64,000 bases of DNA, taken from Oikopleura dioica (Eukaryota > Chordata > Appendicularia > Copelata > Oikopleuridae). The notes beneath the pieces were generated by a model. That model ran no database searches. It was given only the letters and a program-made list of their open reading frames with translations, and was not told where the DNA came from. Below, one piece after another: positions 11,853-23,816 of the stretch. Positions within the stretch are counted from its first letter, which is position 1; each line of letters begins with the position of its first letter. The stretch is taken from contig OU015566.1 of assembly GCA_907165135.1 (NCBI GenBank), positions 8,540,157 through 8,604,156 on the forward strand, read 5' to 3'. The translations under genes and the position numbers were made by a program.

Positions 11853-14800
11853 ATGGTAAAGCTTACTCCCCTTGTGGGCTTGATTTCTTTCACATGCGCG
11901 AATTCTATCGATATAGATGTGATTAAGAATTTACGAGCCATTGAAAGTAAGTATTTATTCCCTTTTAAAATATTCATTATAATGATTTAGACTATGAAAG
12001 AGCAAATGGCCCGATGTCTTTCGAAGAAGTTCTTCTGAGGGCTGAAAGCCAGGGTTTTGATTTGAAAGCATTGTTGGAAGAGAGAGGAATAACTAGGGAA
12101 GATATTGAAGAAGCCAAAGATAATGCCCATCTGAATGGCGACGACCTTAACGGTGATGGCTTCATCGATGATTTTGAAGAAGAGCAAGCCGCAGACCCTT
12201 TCTTTGAAGAATTCGGTATTAAATTCATCAAATTTGATACATCTTAACGTAGTATTAGATATTCTCTCTCCTGGAAATAATTTTCATATGATGCAAAAGA
12301 GCAAGAAGTTCGACGATCTTCAGTCGACAATAGGCGCCATCATGAATTTAATTTTACCCCGCCCAACGGACCCACCAAGAACCCGACCACCTATGCCATG
12401 GGAAGCTACTACCGAGACTCCTCCTACTCCAGAATGGGATAATTGGAAAGAGTGGCAGTCTTGCTCGAAATCATGCGGAACAGGAGTTCAGAAGAGATTC
12501 CGCGTATGCAGAAATAGCCAATATGGCGAATGCAGTGGTAACGCTCGACAACAGAGACACTGTAACAAGCACGATTGCGGTAAGTTATTGCTCTCTTGAT
12601 TTAATCAAACAATGTTTTTATTCTTAGTCGGAAGCGAATGGGCGCCGTGGAATCCCTGGACTCCTTGCAGTAAATCGTGCAACAATGGAATGCAGATCCG
12701 AAATAGAGTCTGCAATCGCGTCAACGGTGCGCCATGCAAGGTGCTCAACGGAGTCAAAAATATGCAGTTTGATAATTGCAATACCCAAAGCTGTTGTAAG
12801 TTAACAAAATTAAAAAAAGAGACGCGTTTAGAGATTCTACGCAAACGGTTCCTCAAAGGCGCATACTTTAATGTCAGCCCGGTTAGATTTCACCGTCGTT
12901 TAATTCGCTGCTAAGCTACCCTAAACCAAGCCTGCATGAAAGGGCTAGTGCTTATTTGTTTCCCCAGGCTACGCTCGTCATTTACGTTGATTTTTAAGTC
13001 GCCAATCAATCAAAATGGACAAACTGGGGTTCTTGGAGTCAGTGTGGCAAAAGTTGCGACGGCGGTTTCAGAATAAGACAACGAGTTTGCCTCCGAGATG
13101 CTGGCTCACCCAACTGCCCGGGTAGCAACGTTGATAGTGAGAGATGCAATACCGAGCCCTGCAAAAAGGTGTCTGGGCCGATCGGAGAGTGGACTCAGTG
13201 GTCAAGCTGCAACAAGACTTGTGGGATCGGGAAAAAGACAAGAACTCGTACATGCAGCTATAGCCCAGGAAGATGCCGAAGATTTAAGCTAGAGGACGAA
13301 CAGCAATGTTTTGCTGGTAAGGCTTGCGGAGAATGGCAAAGCTGGGGGTCATGGGGATCGTGCTCTGTATCCTGCGATTTAGGAGTTAAAACGCGAATTC
13401 GAAAGTGCATTGGGGGTGTTCCAGGAGTCGGTGGATGCAACGGATCTTATGAAGATTCGATGGGATGCAATGTTCAGGTAAGATTGCTATTTTGGATACT
13501 GGCTTAATAAGTTTTCACAGGGCTGCCCTGAATGGAATTCCTGGTCGGACTGGTCAGGCTGCTCAAGGACCTGTGGTGGCGGATTGTCTCGACGGAGCAG
13601 ATATTGCCGAAACGGAACTGGATGTCCTGGCGAAAGCTACGAAGAAAAAGTCTGCCAAACAGATAGTTGTCCTTCATGGAATCAATGGGGCTCATGGTCA
13701 ACTTGTGATGCTGAATGTGACGGCGGATTCCGCGAGAGAAAACGATCATGCGAAAATGGAAAGCCAGGTCAGCGAGGATGCTTTGGAGAATACCATGTGA
13801 AGGCTAAATGTAACACAAGAGCTTGTCCCAGATGGGAAAACTGGGCTGAATGGTCAGAATGTAGTGTCTCCTGCGGCGTTGGAAAAAAATATCGATACAG
13901 ATATTGCAACAATGAGGGCGAATGCAGTGGTGACGATACTGATAGCGCTCAGTGTTTTGCCGGAAAGTGTGCGCAATGGCAAAATTGGGGAAGTTGGTCA
14001 GCTTGCTCCGTAACATGCGGTAGCGGCGGCAATCAAAAACGTTACAGAGAGTGTGTTGGAAAGGGAGAATGCAAGGCAGATCCGTACACCAATGATTTGG
14101 ACTCACAGTTCCAATTTTGCCGAGAAGCCAGCATGTGTCGTAAGTATTGATTCTTTTATCTATTTCATTACTGATCCTCAAATAACTGTAAATTTAGCAT
14201 CTTGGGAAGATTGGTCAAGATGGAGCTCTTGCAGCGCAACATGCGGCGGAGGTTCTAGTCAACGATCTCGAGCATGCAATGTTCCTGGCAAATGTAACGG
14301 GCTCAGCACACAAAGAAAAGACTGTAACGAAGAATCTTGTCCTGTCCCATCGAGCTGGAAATCATGGTCAAACTGGTCACCGTGCAGCGCTTCCTGTGGT
14401 GGTGGTTCGAGAAGTCGCTCTAGAAGCTGTTCTGGCAATTCTTGTAGCGGAAAAGGAGTTGATTCCGAGTCATGCAACACATTCGAGTGTGCGACGCTTG
14501 AACCTTGGGGCACGTGGGCGGCCTGCAACTGTGCTTCAAACAGACAGAAGCGAACTCGACACTGTTCTCGTCCAGATCCGCGATCGAAGTGTCCAGATAA
14601 TCACGAAGAATTCAGAAGCTGCGCCTGTTCGACAAGAGCTCCACGTAAGAAATATAAATATATTTATTTCGGGAAAAAATTTGATTTCTTTTCAGCAAGA
14701 ACGTTCACAGAAGCTCAAACGACAACAACTAGCTCTGATGAAATGCTTGGAGATCACGCAGATGAATTAAATAAACTCAAAGGAGAAAACGAGGACGAGG

Positions 14801-15527
14801 ATGTCTGCACTTTGCTCAATGTCAATGGAGATTGCTTAGACCATCTTGAATATGACAAAGGTATTTTTCCTTTGAGAATTTTGCTTAATATTTTTTTCAA
14901 GGAGATAAAATTGTGGATATCCACAGTTGCGACCTACCAGCGTACATCATTAAAAACAGTGAAGTCATTGGCACGGCTGAAATGGTCAAGGGCACAGCAA
15001 CAAAAGTCAAGTACTCATGCGTTGAGAACTACAAAATCCGAGGAAACAGAATCGTCGAGTGTCGATGCCGCGGAACTCGCTGCCGGACGAAGCCAAAGAA
15101 CCTGCCTATGTGCGCGCCGGCGGTGATACAGTAAGTTCACCAAGATCAAATGCACAACGTGCGCCTTTTTTGGAAAAATGATCTCTACTGTATATACAGA
15201 AAGATCAACCCAAAATTGTCAAACATCGAAATTCCTTCACCACTTGAAAATCGCTTTCAAGTCGAGTCTGCTTCAAATAATAGCCTTAGCCTCGCCAGCA
15301 AGTTAAAATCATCTTCCTTTTAACTTCACCCTCACCTGTCCATTTTATGAACATATCGATATATGTCATATGCAAGTCGGCTAAATATGGCTTCTTCTAT
15401 GACTGCGTATCATCGGTATTTTCATTTTAGCCTGGAATCAGCTTCAACAGCAACTTCTACAACACCAATTTCTACAAGATCTACAACGTATAGTTATACC
15501 TATTCTTATACAACCGAATATGATTAA
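11853..15527 (+). CDS. Secreted multi-thrombospondin-type-1-repeat protein with sushi domain
   Basis: 947 aa from ten exons: 11853-11946, 11991-12215, 12259-12579, 12628-12795, 12999-13477, 13521-14139, 14198-14644, 14696-14860, 14902-15130, 15431-15527; all GT-AG and phase-consistent. The start MVKLTPLVGLISFTCANS is a signal peptide. Next comes an acidic segment with an EF-hand-like loop (DLNGDGFIDDFEE), then eleven thrombospondin type 1 repeats, each with WxxW and CSxSC/T-C-G-G motifs (first EWDNWKEWQSCSKSCGTG, last SWKSWSNWSPCSASCGGG), plus a degenerate twelfth (PWGTWAACNCASN). A single sushi/CCP module follows (HSCDLPAYIIKNSE to LPMCAP), then a short Thr/Ser/Tyr tail. WxxW motifs are usual C-mannosylation sites. 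The layout resembles extracellular matrix or adhesion proteins of the hemicentin/SCO-spondin style, but no orthologue is claimed. Confidence 0.88.
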
Positions 15528-16660
15528 TATCAACCCACAATAGCTCTAGAATCTTTTGAAGACTTGACGTCGATCGTGATTTTCTCGTGAAAGTAAATTG
15601 GCCTTATGATGATAAATTAAGATACCCTATAATATATTGAATATATTATAATGCTGCTTTAGGAATTCCAAATTGGGCTATAAATACAAGTTTGGGAAAT
15701 AGACATTTCCCAGTCTCGATTTAACCCAAAAGCGCTCACATACCAACAGACACGCGCAAACGCTTTCAAAAACACACTCACGCATCACATGTTGTCTCCA
15801 CCTTCAAAAATCAGCTCAAATCCAACTTCAAAACAACAAAACTCACTCGTTCGTTCTTTATCATAAAACATAAGTTCTAAAACATAATTTATAAAACTCG
15901 CCGCTAATTGCCACCGGGGCATTTTGTTCTCTTTCTAAATCCGCTCTAAATTTTATTAAAAAGTATTTATAAAGTATAGACTAAGTGAGCCTGATACTGT
16001 TTATAATAACTTATTTATCATCGCTGCAAGTGGTTGCCTTTAAAATCGACAAAGATGATCGATTTTTTAAGAATATCCATTTGCAGCGAAACTTGAACGC
16101 TTTATTTCCCAAAACTGCGAACGGTAAAACTCTTCCTGTACGTCGATGAATACTTGATAATTATCCGTCGGCTTCTTTTTTTTTCTAAAAAAATTTTAAA
16201 CGAACTCAATAGTCAGTAACTCTACTGAAACATCAATAGAAAAGTTACAACGCCTGTATCTAATAGCTGTAAATAATACAAAACAAAAATAAATGAATCC
16301 ACTAAATGACCATTCTATCATGACTAGCCTCTCTCACAAAATACTCCCGGTGGTTGTTACTGCGTACTTACTGTACATAACGAAACGAAGTTGGACCTGG
16401 AGTTCGCTTTTTTACTGAACTCCACCGGGATAAGAGAGAGCTGGTTACGTTGCGAGTCAACTGTTGTTGCAAAAATAAGGCGAAAATGGATATTACGTCG
16501 CTAACAGGAAATCTTGTGTTGTCTTGATAAACACTTTCATGTATTTAGCGACAACGTTCGTTTCAGGAAAAAAAAGGCAAAGCGCAAATTAAGCAGAATA
16601 TCATGTAAATCAAAGGTCCTTTCAGGTGCATTTTCAGGCAGAAAAAATTACAGATTATAT
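15528..16660. other. Intergenic, no gene seen
   Basis: 3' flank of the preceding gene and about 1 kb of AT-rich sequence. No convincing open frame. The last 10 bp before the next start hold ATTACAG (ending at 16653), a possible acceptor. Confidence 0.35.
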
Positions 16661-16972
16661 ATGAAAGTCGACATATTATTGATAGTAGCGCTAGTTGTAC
16701 CATCGAAAGTGTCTAGTTTATCGAAAACGCCGAATTTTTAATTGAAAGTTCATCAAAAAACCTTCTTCAGAACCACGAGGCCACCAATTTTGACAACTCG
16801 ACTGCAGCAAGTTCGAAATCCTATCACCCAGAAAAGTCCCAAGAAAAACCGAGGCAAAAAGCGTCAAGCTGGAAATAACCGACCATTTACTCGCTCTCGC
16901 TCTCGGAATGGGAAGAGATCGCCAAATAGGTTCTACTGGACTTGGAATGGAACAAGACGAAGACTTGGCTAA
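16661..16972 (+). CDS. Small secreted basic protein, hypothetical
   Basis: I do not recognise this gene. ATG at 16661 opens a hydrophobic signal-like segment (MKVDILLIVALVVPSKVS). A 33-bp GT-AG intron (16716-16748, phase 1) joins it to a second exon rich in Arg/Lys/Pro/Asn, ending NRFYWTWNGTRRRLG; total 92 aa. An AG seven bases before the ATG could be a trans-splice acceptor. Support is a signal peptide plus a phase-consistent intron of normal local size; there is no family similarity. It could be chance. A cationic secreted peptide is the most one can say. Confidence 0.4.
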
Positions 16973-18026
16973 AAAACGTTTATCGATTTAGCTATGTAAG
17001 GTTTTATTTTCTTCAAAGTCAAATTATGAAGACGAAATCTGTCTATCTGATAAAAATAATAACTTATTTTCTCATAAGGAATAGCCACCTTATAGAAGTC
17101 CGTAATTACAAACTACTTTCCACAATTACAAAAATTGCCAAAGTCCCAAAATAACAAGCTACCATCTTTCTAGCTGAAATGAAAACAATATTTCACCTCA
17201 CATCTTTCTTACTATTTATTTCAACATTGAAAAAAATAATCTCGTTGGATTATCATAATTTTCGCTTGATCGCTGTCAAATCCTCAACAATATTATATTG
17301 CTTTTGCCCATCTGTTTCTCTATGTCTGATTTATATTTAACTGTACAAAAAAAACTTGCAACAAAAATCTGTTTGTCTTTATTTTAATCATAAATTGGCA
17401 ATCGGCAAATGGCATAGCTTTGAAAATCATATCTAAAATGGGGAGGTCCTTAAGGCAATCGAAGCGGTACACGAATTTGAAGTAGGTACGAGGTCGGAAA
17501 GAACATAGCTTGGAGTTTCATGCGAAGATGCAGCGGCGCCAGCGCGACATGATATTTTTGATCACGTAATCGAATTCGGTAGAAAATCCAACACCACGTG
17601 GTTCTTAAACCGTCCCTGCCCCCCACTCTCGTACTGCACGGAAATCCGAAACCGGAGACTGGCAGCGAAGCGTTTTCCCTGCTAATGAACTTTTAAAAAC
17701 GCATAACAAATAATCCGGCTAATTGATACTCCAAAAAAGCCTTTATCAGCGGAAGCCTGGCCTCACTGGGCTGTCTAATCAGTTGCAAGGTTCTTGTGGA
17801 GCTTTGCGTCATCGTGTGGGCTTATCTCCGAGGACAGCTGCCAAGGAACACGTCAAAAAGTTGGGCGCAAGAAATATGCATCTTATAAAAGTTTATTGAT
17901 AATGAAAAAATGATCATAAAATACAGTTTTGAGAAGTAGATTCAAGTACGAAGATACTGTCATTTCCACTTAAGATTCAGATAAAACAAATGTCTAAAAA
18001 GCTAGAAAAAAGAACGCCTCAATAGA
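16973..18026. other. Intergenic, no gene seen
   Basis: About 1 kb, AT-rich at 16980-17420 and mixed after that. No open frame on either strand with support. The right end is the 3' flank of the minus-strand gene ending at 18027. Confidence 0.35.
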
Positions 18027-18343
18027 CTAATATCTGTAAAGTAAAGTCGACGCGGCAAGAAAAGCCGCACCAAAAATTGATGAAGCTGCTGCGGAAGTAG
18101 TCGTCTCTTGAGAAGACGTTGTTGTCGCAGCTGCAGTTGACGAGGTGGCTGATGAGGCCGTTCCCGTAGTAGTGGTCGTTGTCGTCGCAGCAGTTGTTGC
18201 TCCGTTTGAAGTTGCGGCGGTTGTTGCATTTTGCGAAGACGCAAGTGCTAAACCATAAAATTAATAGCCCGTCAATCACGTAAAAATAAAAGAAACTTTT
18301 CTTTTCTGAACTTACCGCAGAGAAGTGGAACAAGAACTCTCAT
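18027..18343 (-). CDS. Small Thr/Ala/Ser-rich mucin-like secreted or GPI-anchored protein
   Basis: 82 aa from exons 18316-18343 and 18027-18247, with a GT-AG intron in phase 1. It starts MRVLVPLLCALASSQ (signal peptide) and continues with about 45 residues that are nearly all Thr, Ala and Ser (runs of seven Thr), as in heavily O-glycosylated stalks. It ends in a hydrophobic stretch (FGAAFLAASTLLYRY) preceded by small residues, the layout of a GPI-anchor signal. A TATA-like box (TATAAAA, minus strand) is at 18455-18461. No orthologue recognised; the composition-based reading is inference. Confidence 0.6.
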
Positions 18344-19017
18344 GGGATAAATCGTCTAAAGATTGAAAAAATTAAAGAATGTCAAGTTTCTGATTTTGAT
18401 TTCTTTTTTTCTCGTCCTCTTTTTTTTGGCGTGAAAATGAAAGTCGTCGTCGACTTTTATAGCGGAGGAAAGTGAAGGAGAGGGAATGTGTTTTTAGCGC
18501 TCTCGAGACGATGATTCCTGTTCAAAGGGCTGTAATTTTAGCCGAAGGGCCTCAAAGGCATAGTTGCCTTTGACTTCTGTGATACTAATTGGCGTTGTTT
18601 AGACTACCGCCCAGAGAAGAATCACGGAAATTATCGAGTAATCATTGTGTTCACTGAAGACCGCGATGAATAAAAAAAAAATGATGATTGAAATTAACGT
18701 CATAACTAATTAGGAGTAACGCTCTAAAATTCGCGTCCATCAATGCGATTCTCAATGACTTTATTAAACTTAGTCAAAGAACAGACAATTTTAAAGCTTC
18801 GAAAATTGAAATCAGAAAATCAAAATTTCGAAACATTTGTCCAAGATTCGAAAGAAGTCTATTTTTGCACGTCCCCGTTGATTGTGCCGTCTAATCAAAT
18901 CCGTCCCGTTCTTCGTATATTCCAGCCCCGGGCTACTCCTATCCCATATAAATACTGAAAATCGACGCTCAAAAGATCACGAAGAGTTATTTTGAATAAT
19001 TGGATAAATTTTGAAAA
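18344..19017. promoter_or_regulatory. Bidirectional promoter region between two secreted-protein genes
   Basis: 674 bp between divergent genes. TATA-like boxes face outwards: TATAAAA on the minus strand at 18455-18461 and TATAAATA on the plus strand at 18947-18954, 64 bp before the ATG at 19018. No other feature seen. Confidence 0.45.
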
Positions 19018-19679
19018 ATGAAGCTTTTCCAACTTTTCGCTACTTTTGCTGCTTCCGTCGATGCCCAACTGACTTGCTGGTCGTGCTCCATTCAAAATGA
19101 GGTTTGATTTGTCGAAAATAAGAATAATTGTTGAATTATGGAAATAGGTGTGTAGAAGTAGGTGTGATCTGGATCGAGTTAGTTAATTTCCTTATAGGTC
19201 AGATAAAATTGTTAAACTTGTCAAACTTTGATCGTAACTAGAAATACCAACAACACCTTTGTTAGAATCAGGGTACGAATTGTCAGGTACTAAAAAGATG
19301 AAAGGGTAAAAACAATTTAAAGAGATCCGAAATCGTCATCGGAAACGAGACGAGTGAAGTATACCAGACACCAGAAGAGGTTGCCTCTCTTTGCGTCCAA
19401 AATGGCACCTCAATCGAGTGCATGAGCAACGAGCAGAACTGTTACGTAACTGAGCACCGCGACGACCATGGCAATCTGCTCCTACTTGACCTGGGCTGCA
19501 AGGCACCCGACGTCTGCGCAAACTTGATCGAAGGCAACTTCCGCGGCGAGGATCCCGACATCAATCTTTGCCGAGGGCAGCAACGAAGCTCCAAGTGTTT
19601 TGATTGTTGCGATTCTGCAGATTGCAACTTAGACACTGCTTCTGATCTTATTGCTGAATTTCCGACTCCTGAAGAATAA
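19018..19679 (+). CDS. Secreted LU-domain (Ly6/uPAR, three-finger) protein
   Basis: 146 aa from exons 19018-19101 and 19323-19679 (GT-AG, phase 0). The signal peptide is MKLFQLFATFAASVDAQ. The mature part begins LTCWSCSIQ, with the CxxC pair that opens LU domains, and closes with CFDCCDSADCNLD, the diagnostic CCxxxxCN end. Intervening cysteines (CVQ, ECM, NCY, GCK, VCA) fit a three-finger fold. The short acidic tail has no hydrophobic GPI signal, so it is probably secreted. A second LU gene lies at 49820-51489. Confidence 0.75.
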
Positions 19680-19837
19680 ATTTTCAATTAAAAAAAAAAA
19701 CTTGATACTGTTTTTTCGAGACAAGAAGTGGAAGATAAATAGCAAATTCAGTGGTGAAACCCTAATTAAAACTTCCAAATAGATATTTGCCCATAAAAGG
19801 GTTCTGGCACGAGGAACATTATACTGGCAGACATGAT

Positions 19838-20155
19838 TAGGCCTCGGACGTAAAAAATCATCACCACCAGCCGGTCGTCGTACGGTAACAAGAGTAGGCT
19901 CATTCGAAAGCTCTTGAACAGGGCTTTCTGTTGGGCTTATAAAAAGACTGGGCCCTGTCCTCCTTTTTCGAGATATTTGACTTTGAAGGTAAGCTTCGAA
20001 AAATATTTTTCAAAATAACTCGTAACAGAAAGGGAGGGCCCAGTTTTTTTATCGGTCAAATAGAAAGCCCTTATCAAGACCTTTCGAATGAGCCCTCTCA
20101 TGTTCCCGTACGATGACCGGATGGTGAAAATCGTCTTTTTTACGTCCGAGGCCTA
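19838..20155. mobile_element. MITE with 8-bp target duplication (hAT-like)
   Basis: A 318-bp element with imperfect terminal inverted repeats about 50 bp long: the left end starts TAGGCCTCGGACGTAAAAAA and the right end is its complement. Both sides carry the same 8 bases, GACATGAT (19830-19837 and 20156-20163). Arms continue to pair inward (AAAGCTCTTGAACAGGGCTT against its loose complement). No coding capacity. TIRs starting TAG and an 8-bp duplication are typical of hAT elements. Confidence 0.75.
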
Positions 20156-20406
20156 GACATGATAATCTTGCAAGTTGTATCAAGGTTCATGTAAGTTAGC
20201 ACTTCAGACCCAGAAGAATAAGGTTATCTTGTGAGTGAGTGTTTACGAGATTCTTTCCGCCTCCTGATAAGAGCAATGCGTTTTAGTACATATCGCAGCA
20301 GAATTAATGATCCGACAACACGAGTGCCGGTCATTAGCACATCTGGATCAAAAGAGTCGACAAGTAATTAGAGAACTGAGCATCAAAACTGTCATTTTCA
20401 ACGGAA

Positions 20407-22031
20407 ATGAGGATTGCAGATGCTCTACTTTTACTGAGCCTACCTTTTGAAGGACTGGTTTTCTTCGGAACTATTATGGGTATGTCGAAAGACAGTCATA
20501 CTTCAGAAAAATAGAAAGTCATAAACCCACTCTTAGGTTGGCCAAGTCTCGCGGAGGTTCTGAAACAAGTCAGTGTCTACGAAGATTTGTGCGACTTGAA
20601 TTCAAACGCCACAGTTGTGACCAACGGAATCGTCAACTGCAACGAGCGAGACATAATCTTCAGCACAGCGGGGACCATTGGTGGATTTTCCATGAATTGC
20701 ATGGCCCTCCTTTTTGGATATATCCTGGACAAAAAAGGACTTCTAATTAGCCGTGTATTGATGACAATTACTGTAACGAGCGGTCTCCTGTGTTTGATGT
20801 TTACGCCTCAAGTAAACTGGCTCATGTTTCCGGGGATATTTTTAAATTCGGCTGGAGGATACGGATTCGTTCTTACCAATGGAACGATGGCGACGCTCTT
20901 CCCTTATTTCGCAGCTATTGTTCTTGTCATCGTTCAAAGCATCTTCCAGATGTCCAGCTCCTTCTTCAGGAAGAGTTTTACACCATCAAAGATCGATTGC
21001 AATAGGGGATCTGTGAAAAACTCTAAATAAAGAATTCAAGCAATGATTTTCAACTCTGGAGTATCATATCAATGGATTGTGGCGATAAATATCTTACTGA
21101 CGATTCCAGTGTGGATTCGAACGCTTTTCCTGTTTCCTGAGGGTCATTTCATTTACAAAAATGATATCTTTCCAAGCACGTTTTTTGGTACAGTCATCTT
21201 CAAGATCTTTACAGTAAAGAGTGAGTCTAGGTAAACGGCTTCTCTGCAGATCAAACAAAATAGACGATTCCGAGAAAATAGCGCCAGACCCTGATCAAGA
21301 GCTCCTAGAATCAACTGAGGGGTTGTCTTTTTATTTCAAAGACGCCACTTATTTGGTAATGGTTCTTTGGATAACAACAGCGAGCATCTTTACCCTTTGC
21401 TGTCTTTTCACGTGGAATGCTTATGCGAGAATGGTCGCGGGAGACAACTATCAAAAACACGTGGACAACTTTGGCAGCATCGCATGGACACCAGCGGCGT
21501 TCGGCCTCGTCTGCGGCCCTATTTCAGATTTGTTGACAAAATTTTTCAAAAACAAGTCGCCGGATTTTGGAAAAATTTTGGGCGTTTTGATGTTTGTCGT
21601 TGTTGATTTAATTGTGGGCATCATTTTATGCGCCTTTCAGGTAGCTATTGAAGGTTAACAAGGATATTAACTAACGGTAAATGTAGGTCACTTTCAAAGA
21701 AGAAAATCTTCTACCAATAATTTACTTCTACAACATGTACCGAGCGTTTCATTCGTCAGTTCCAGCAATATTCGTGAAATTCCTCTTTCCGCCTCAATTC
21801 TTTGGAAGCCTCGTCGGCTTTGTCAGATTCTCGCTTGGCATAACAAGGTTCGATTGAGCAAAGACTGTATAATAACTTTTGAACAGTTTGTTTATGCTTG
21901 GCCTGCCGGAGATCCCGAAAGAATATGGCGAAAGTGGCTTCAAGGGAATTTTCTATTTTCATATTGCATCACAAGTCGCTCTGATATTTTTCCCTATAAT
22001 GTTAATCAAAAAATTGAAGGAAATGCAATAA
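20407..22031 (+). CDS. SLC43-family membrane transporter (SLC43A3-like)
   Basis: 455 aa from exons 20407-20479, 20537-20968, 21041-21187, 21231-21640, 21687-21847 and 21887-22031. Major-facilitator transporter, family members of which carry nucleobases or large neutral amino acids across the plasma membrane. Family marks: FFGTIMGWPSLAEVLK after the first membrane helix, FSTAGTIGGFSMNCMALLFG, GYILDKKG, a long extracellular loop after helix 1 with NxT sites, and LFPEGHFIY before the central loop. About ten to twelve hydrophobic segments are visible. Intron 20969-21040 keeps frame only as GG-AG. It is closest by pattern to SLC43A3, but SLC43A1/2 were not excluded. Confidence 0.75.
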
Positions 22032-22326
22032 ATAAAACGAATAATCAAAAAGAAAATGGCTTTATTTCTTTGAAAAACAGCTTGACGAGCTTGAGAGAAG
22101 TCCTGATCAACAGTGGTAATTTAATTCGCTTCCGATTTTCGCATCAAGTCTATAACATCAACGGAGAGCTCCATCACCATGCTCTGGTTTTCATTGATCA
22201 GTTTGTTTCTGTCTTTATCGCCACAGTTTTCCAAGTTCGTGATGATTTGCCTGAAAAGTTCTTTCATCCAGTTGATCGGCTCTCTTGACTTTTTTGGCGA
22301 ATCTTTCTAAGGATCTGATATTTGAA

Positions 22327-23614
22327 TCAAAAATTATGTCTATATTTTATGATTATTGATCCGTTCTCAGTAGCAGACTCCAATTGATTAGTCGTTGCTG
22401 GCGAGCTTTGATTGTCGACAGAGACCTCAGAACTGCAATTTTCCATATTTCCAACATAGAAATTATCAGTCTCATCGTCAAAATGATTATCCAGATGAAC
22501 TTGGTCTTCATTGATTTCACTGCATGGTTTTTTTTCTGAAACTTTTTGGGTGTTTCGGACTTCAGCTTTCGCTTTTTTGAAAATGGCATCTTCCTTTATT
22601 TGTTTCGCTCTCTTCTTCCGGCGCCCTACAAATCCGCCGATAATAAGTGCTTGGCAAGCTCCACCATAAATTGTTATTTTTTTCTGTCAAATTTTGGGGA
22701 CTCAATTGCTGATTTTTCAAATTTTTATGAAATTAATCAAATTTGCCCTTCCTTGCAGCTCTAACAAGATTTCCAAGCGCCGTTTTCGGCATAAATTTTA
22801 CATCCTTGACGATCCCTTCAACTGATGATTGTTGGATTCTACCTTGTTCTTTGTATTTTGCCGAAGATTTTATCTCTTCGACTATGTTGCTTATTTCGTC
22901 GTCTGTGGCAAAGACACCATTTTCTTCTTCGAGGGAGATGAGTTCTGCAACAATCTCGCTTCGAATAAGATAGTTATCAGCGTCATAGTATGAATTTAAA
23001 ATTTACTTGAAAAATACTTTTTTGATTGCTCGCCAAGTACTCCAAGCAAGATCCATTTTTTTCTCCGCTGATGTCTTTTCTTTTATTTCGACTACCAGTT
23101 TAAATTTTCGAAGTTGCTCAGGCTGAATCCAGCCCTTGATCGTTGATTCCGCAATTCCGTATCTTTTTGCATTTCGATAAAGTGACTCGCCGTGTTTTAT
23201 GTTTTCTGCAATTTTCAATGCCAAAGCGTATCTTTCTTCTGTTTTTGAGTTGATTTTATGTCATTCAAATTTAAGGGTGCCCACACCGTTAATTTTCTGT
23301 ATCTGCATTCAACCTAGTCCTTGACTTATATTTTTGAGGTCTATTTTCATTGTTTCCTCTGGTTTTTCTTCATATCGAGCATGTTTTCGTCGATCAAAAC
23401 TTGGCGGCCGTCCTCGTCGAGCTTTCCGCTTTACAGGTTTTTCATCATCGCCAACATCAAAATCGGAGTCTTCTGATTTGCTCAAATCTTCCTCTTCGAG
23501 TGATTCTTCCTGTGTTTCATCATTTTCTAGCGTACCTGCGAGCTCATCATATTTTACTCTTTTTATAGATCGTCTCGATCGACGTTTCGGCAGACCGTTA
23601 TCATCGTCCGACAT
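22327..23614 (-). CDS. Nuclear-type protein with AT-hook, psq-like helix-turn-helix and one copy of an unrecognised domain
   Basis: 362 aa from exons 23326-23614, 23007-23238, 22748-22958 and 22327-22683. The first exon is acidic and then basic, with an AT-hook core (KARRGRPPSFDRRK). The second looks like a psq/CENP-B-type helix-turn-helix: LKIAENIKHGESLYRNAKRY then GIAESTIKGWI. The third reads EIVAELISLEEENGVFATDD and KSSAKYKEQGRIQ; this matches a block found three times in the next gene upstream. The last exon is Lys-rich, then acidic. Intron 22959-23006 (GT-AG, phase 2) removes an in-frame stop; the last intron must be GG-AG. An AG four bases before the ATG suggests trans-splicing. Function unknown; the DNA-binding role is inferred from the AT-hook and helix-turn-helix. 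It could derive from a domesticated transposase. Confidence 0.6.
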
Positions 23615-23816
23615 CGTCTGAAAAATTCAAAAAAAAAATAATCCTTATTAAAATTGGCAGCGAAATTTTGCCGAGACAATCAGGGATGTTTCTGAATTGA
23701 GGCAGTAGTAAATTTTTTTGAACTTGATTGATGAGCACTAGAAGAGAACGATTCCAAATCAGTTCGATAAGTGTCCATGATACTCTGCTTGTTTTTGGTT
23801 CAACTTATTTTTCTAT

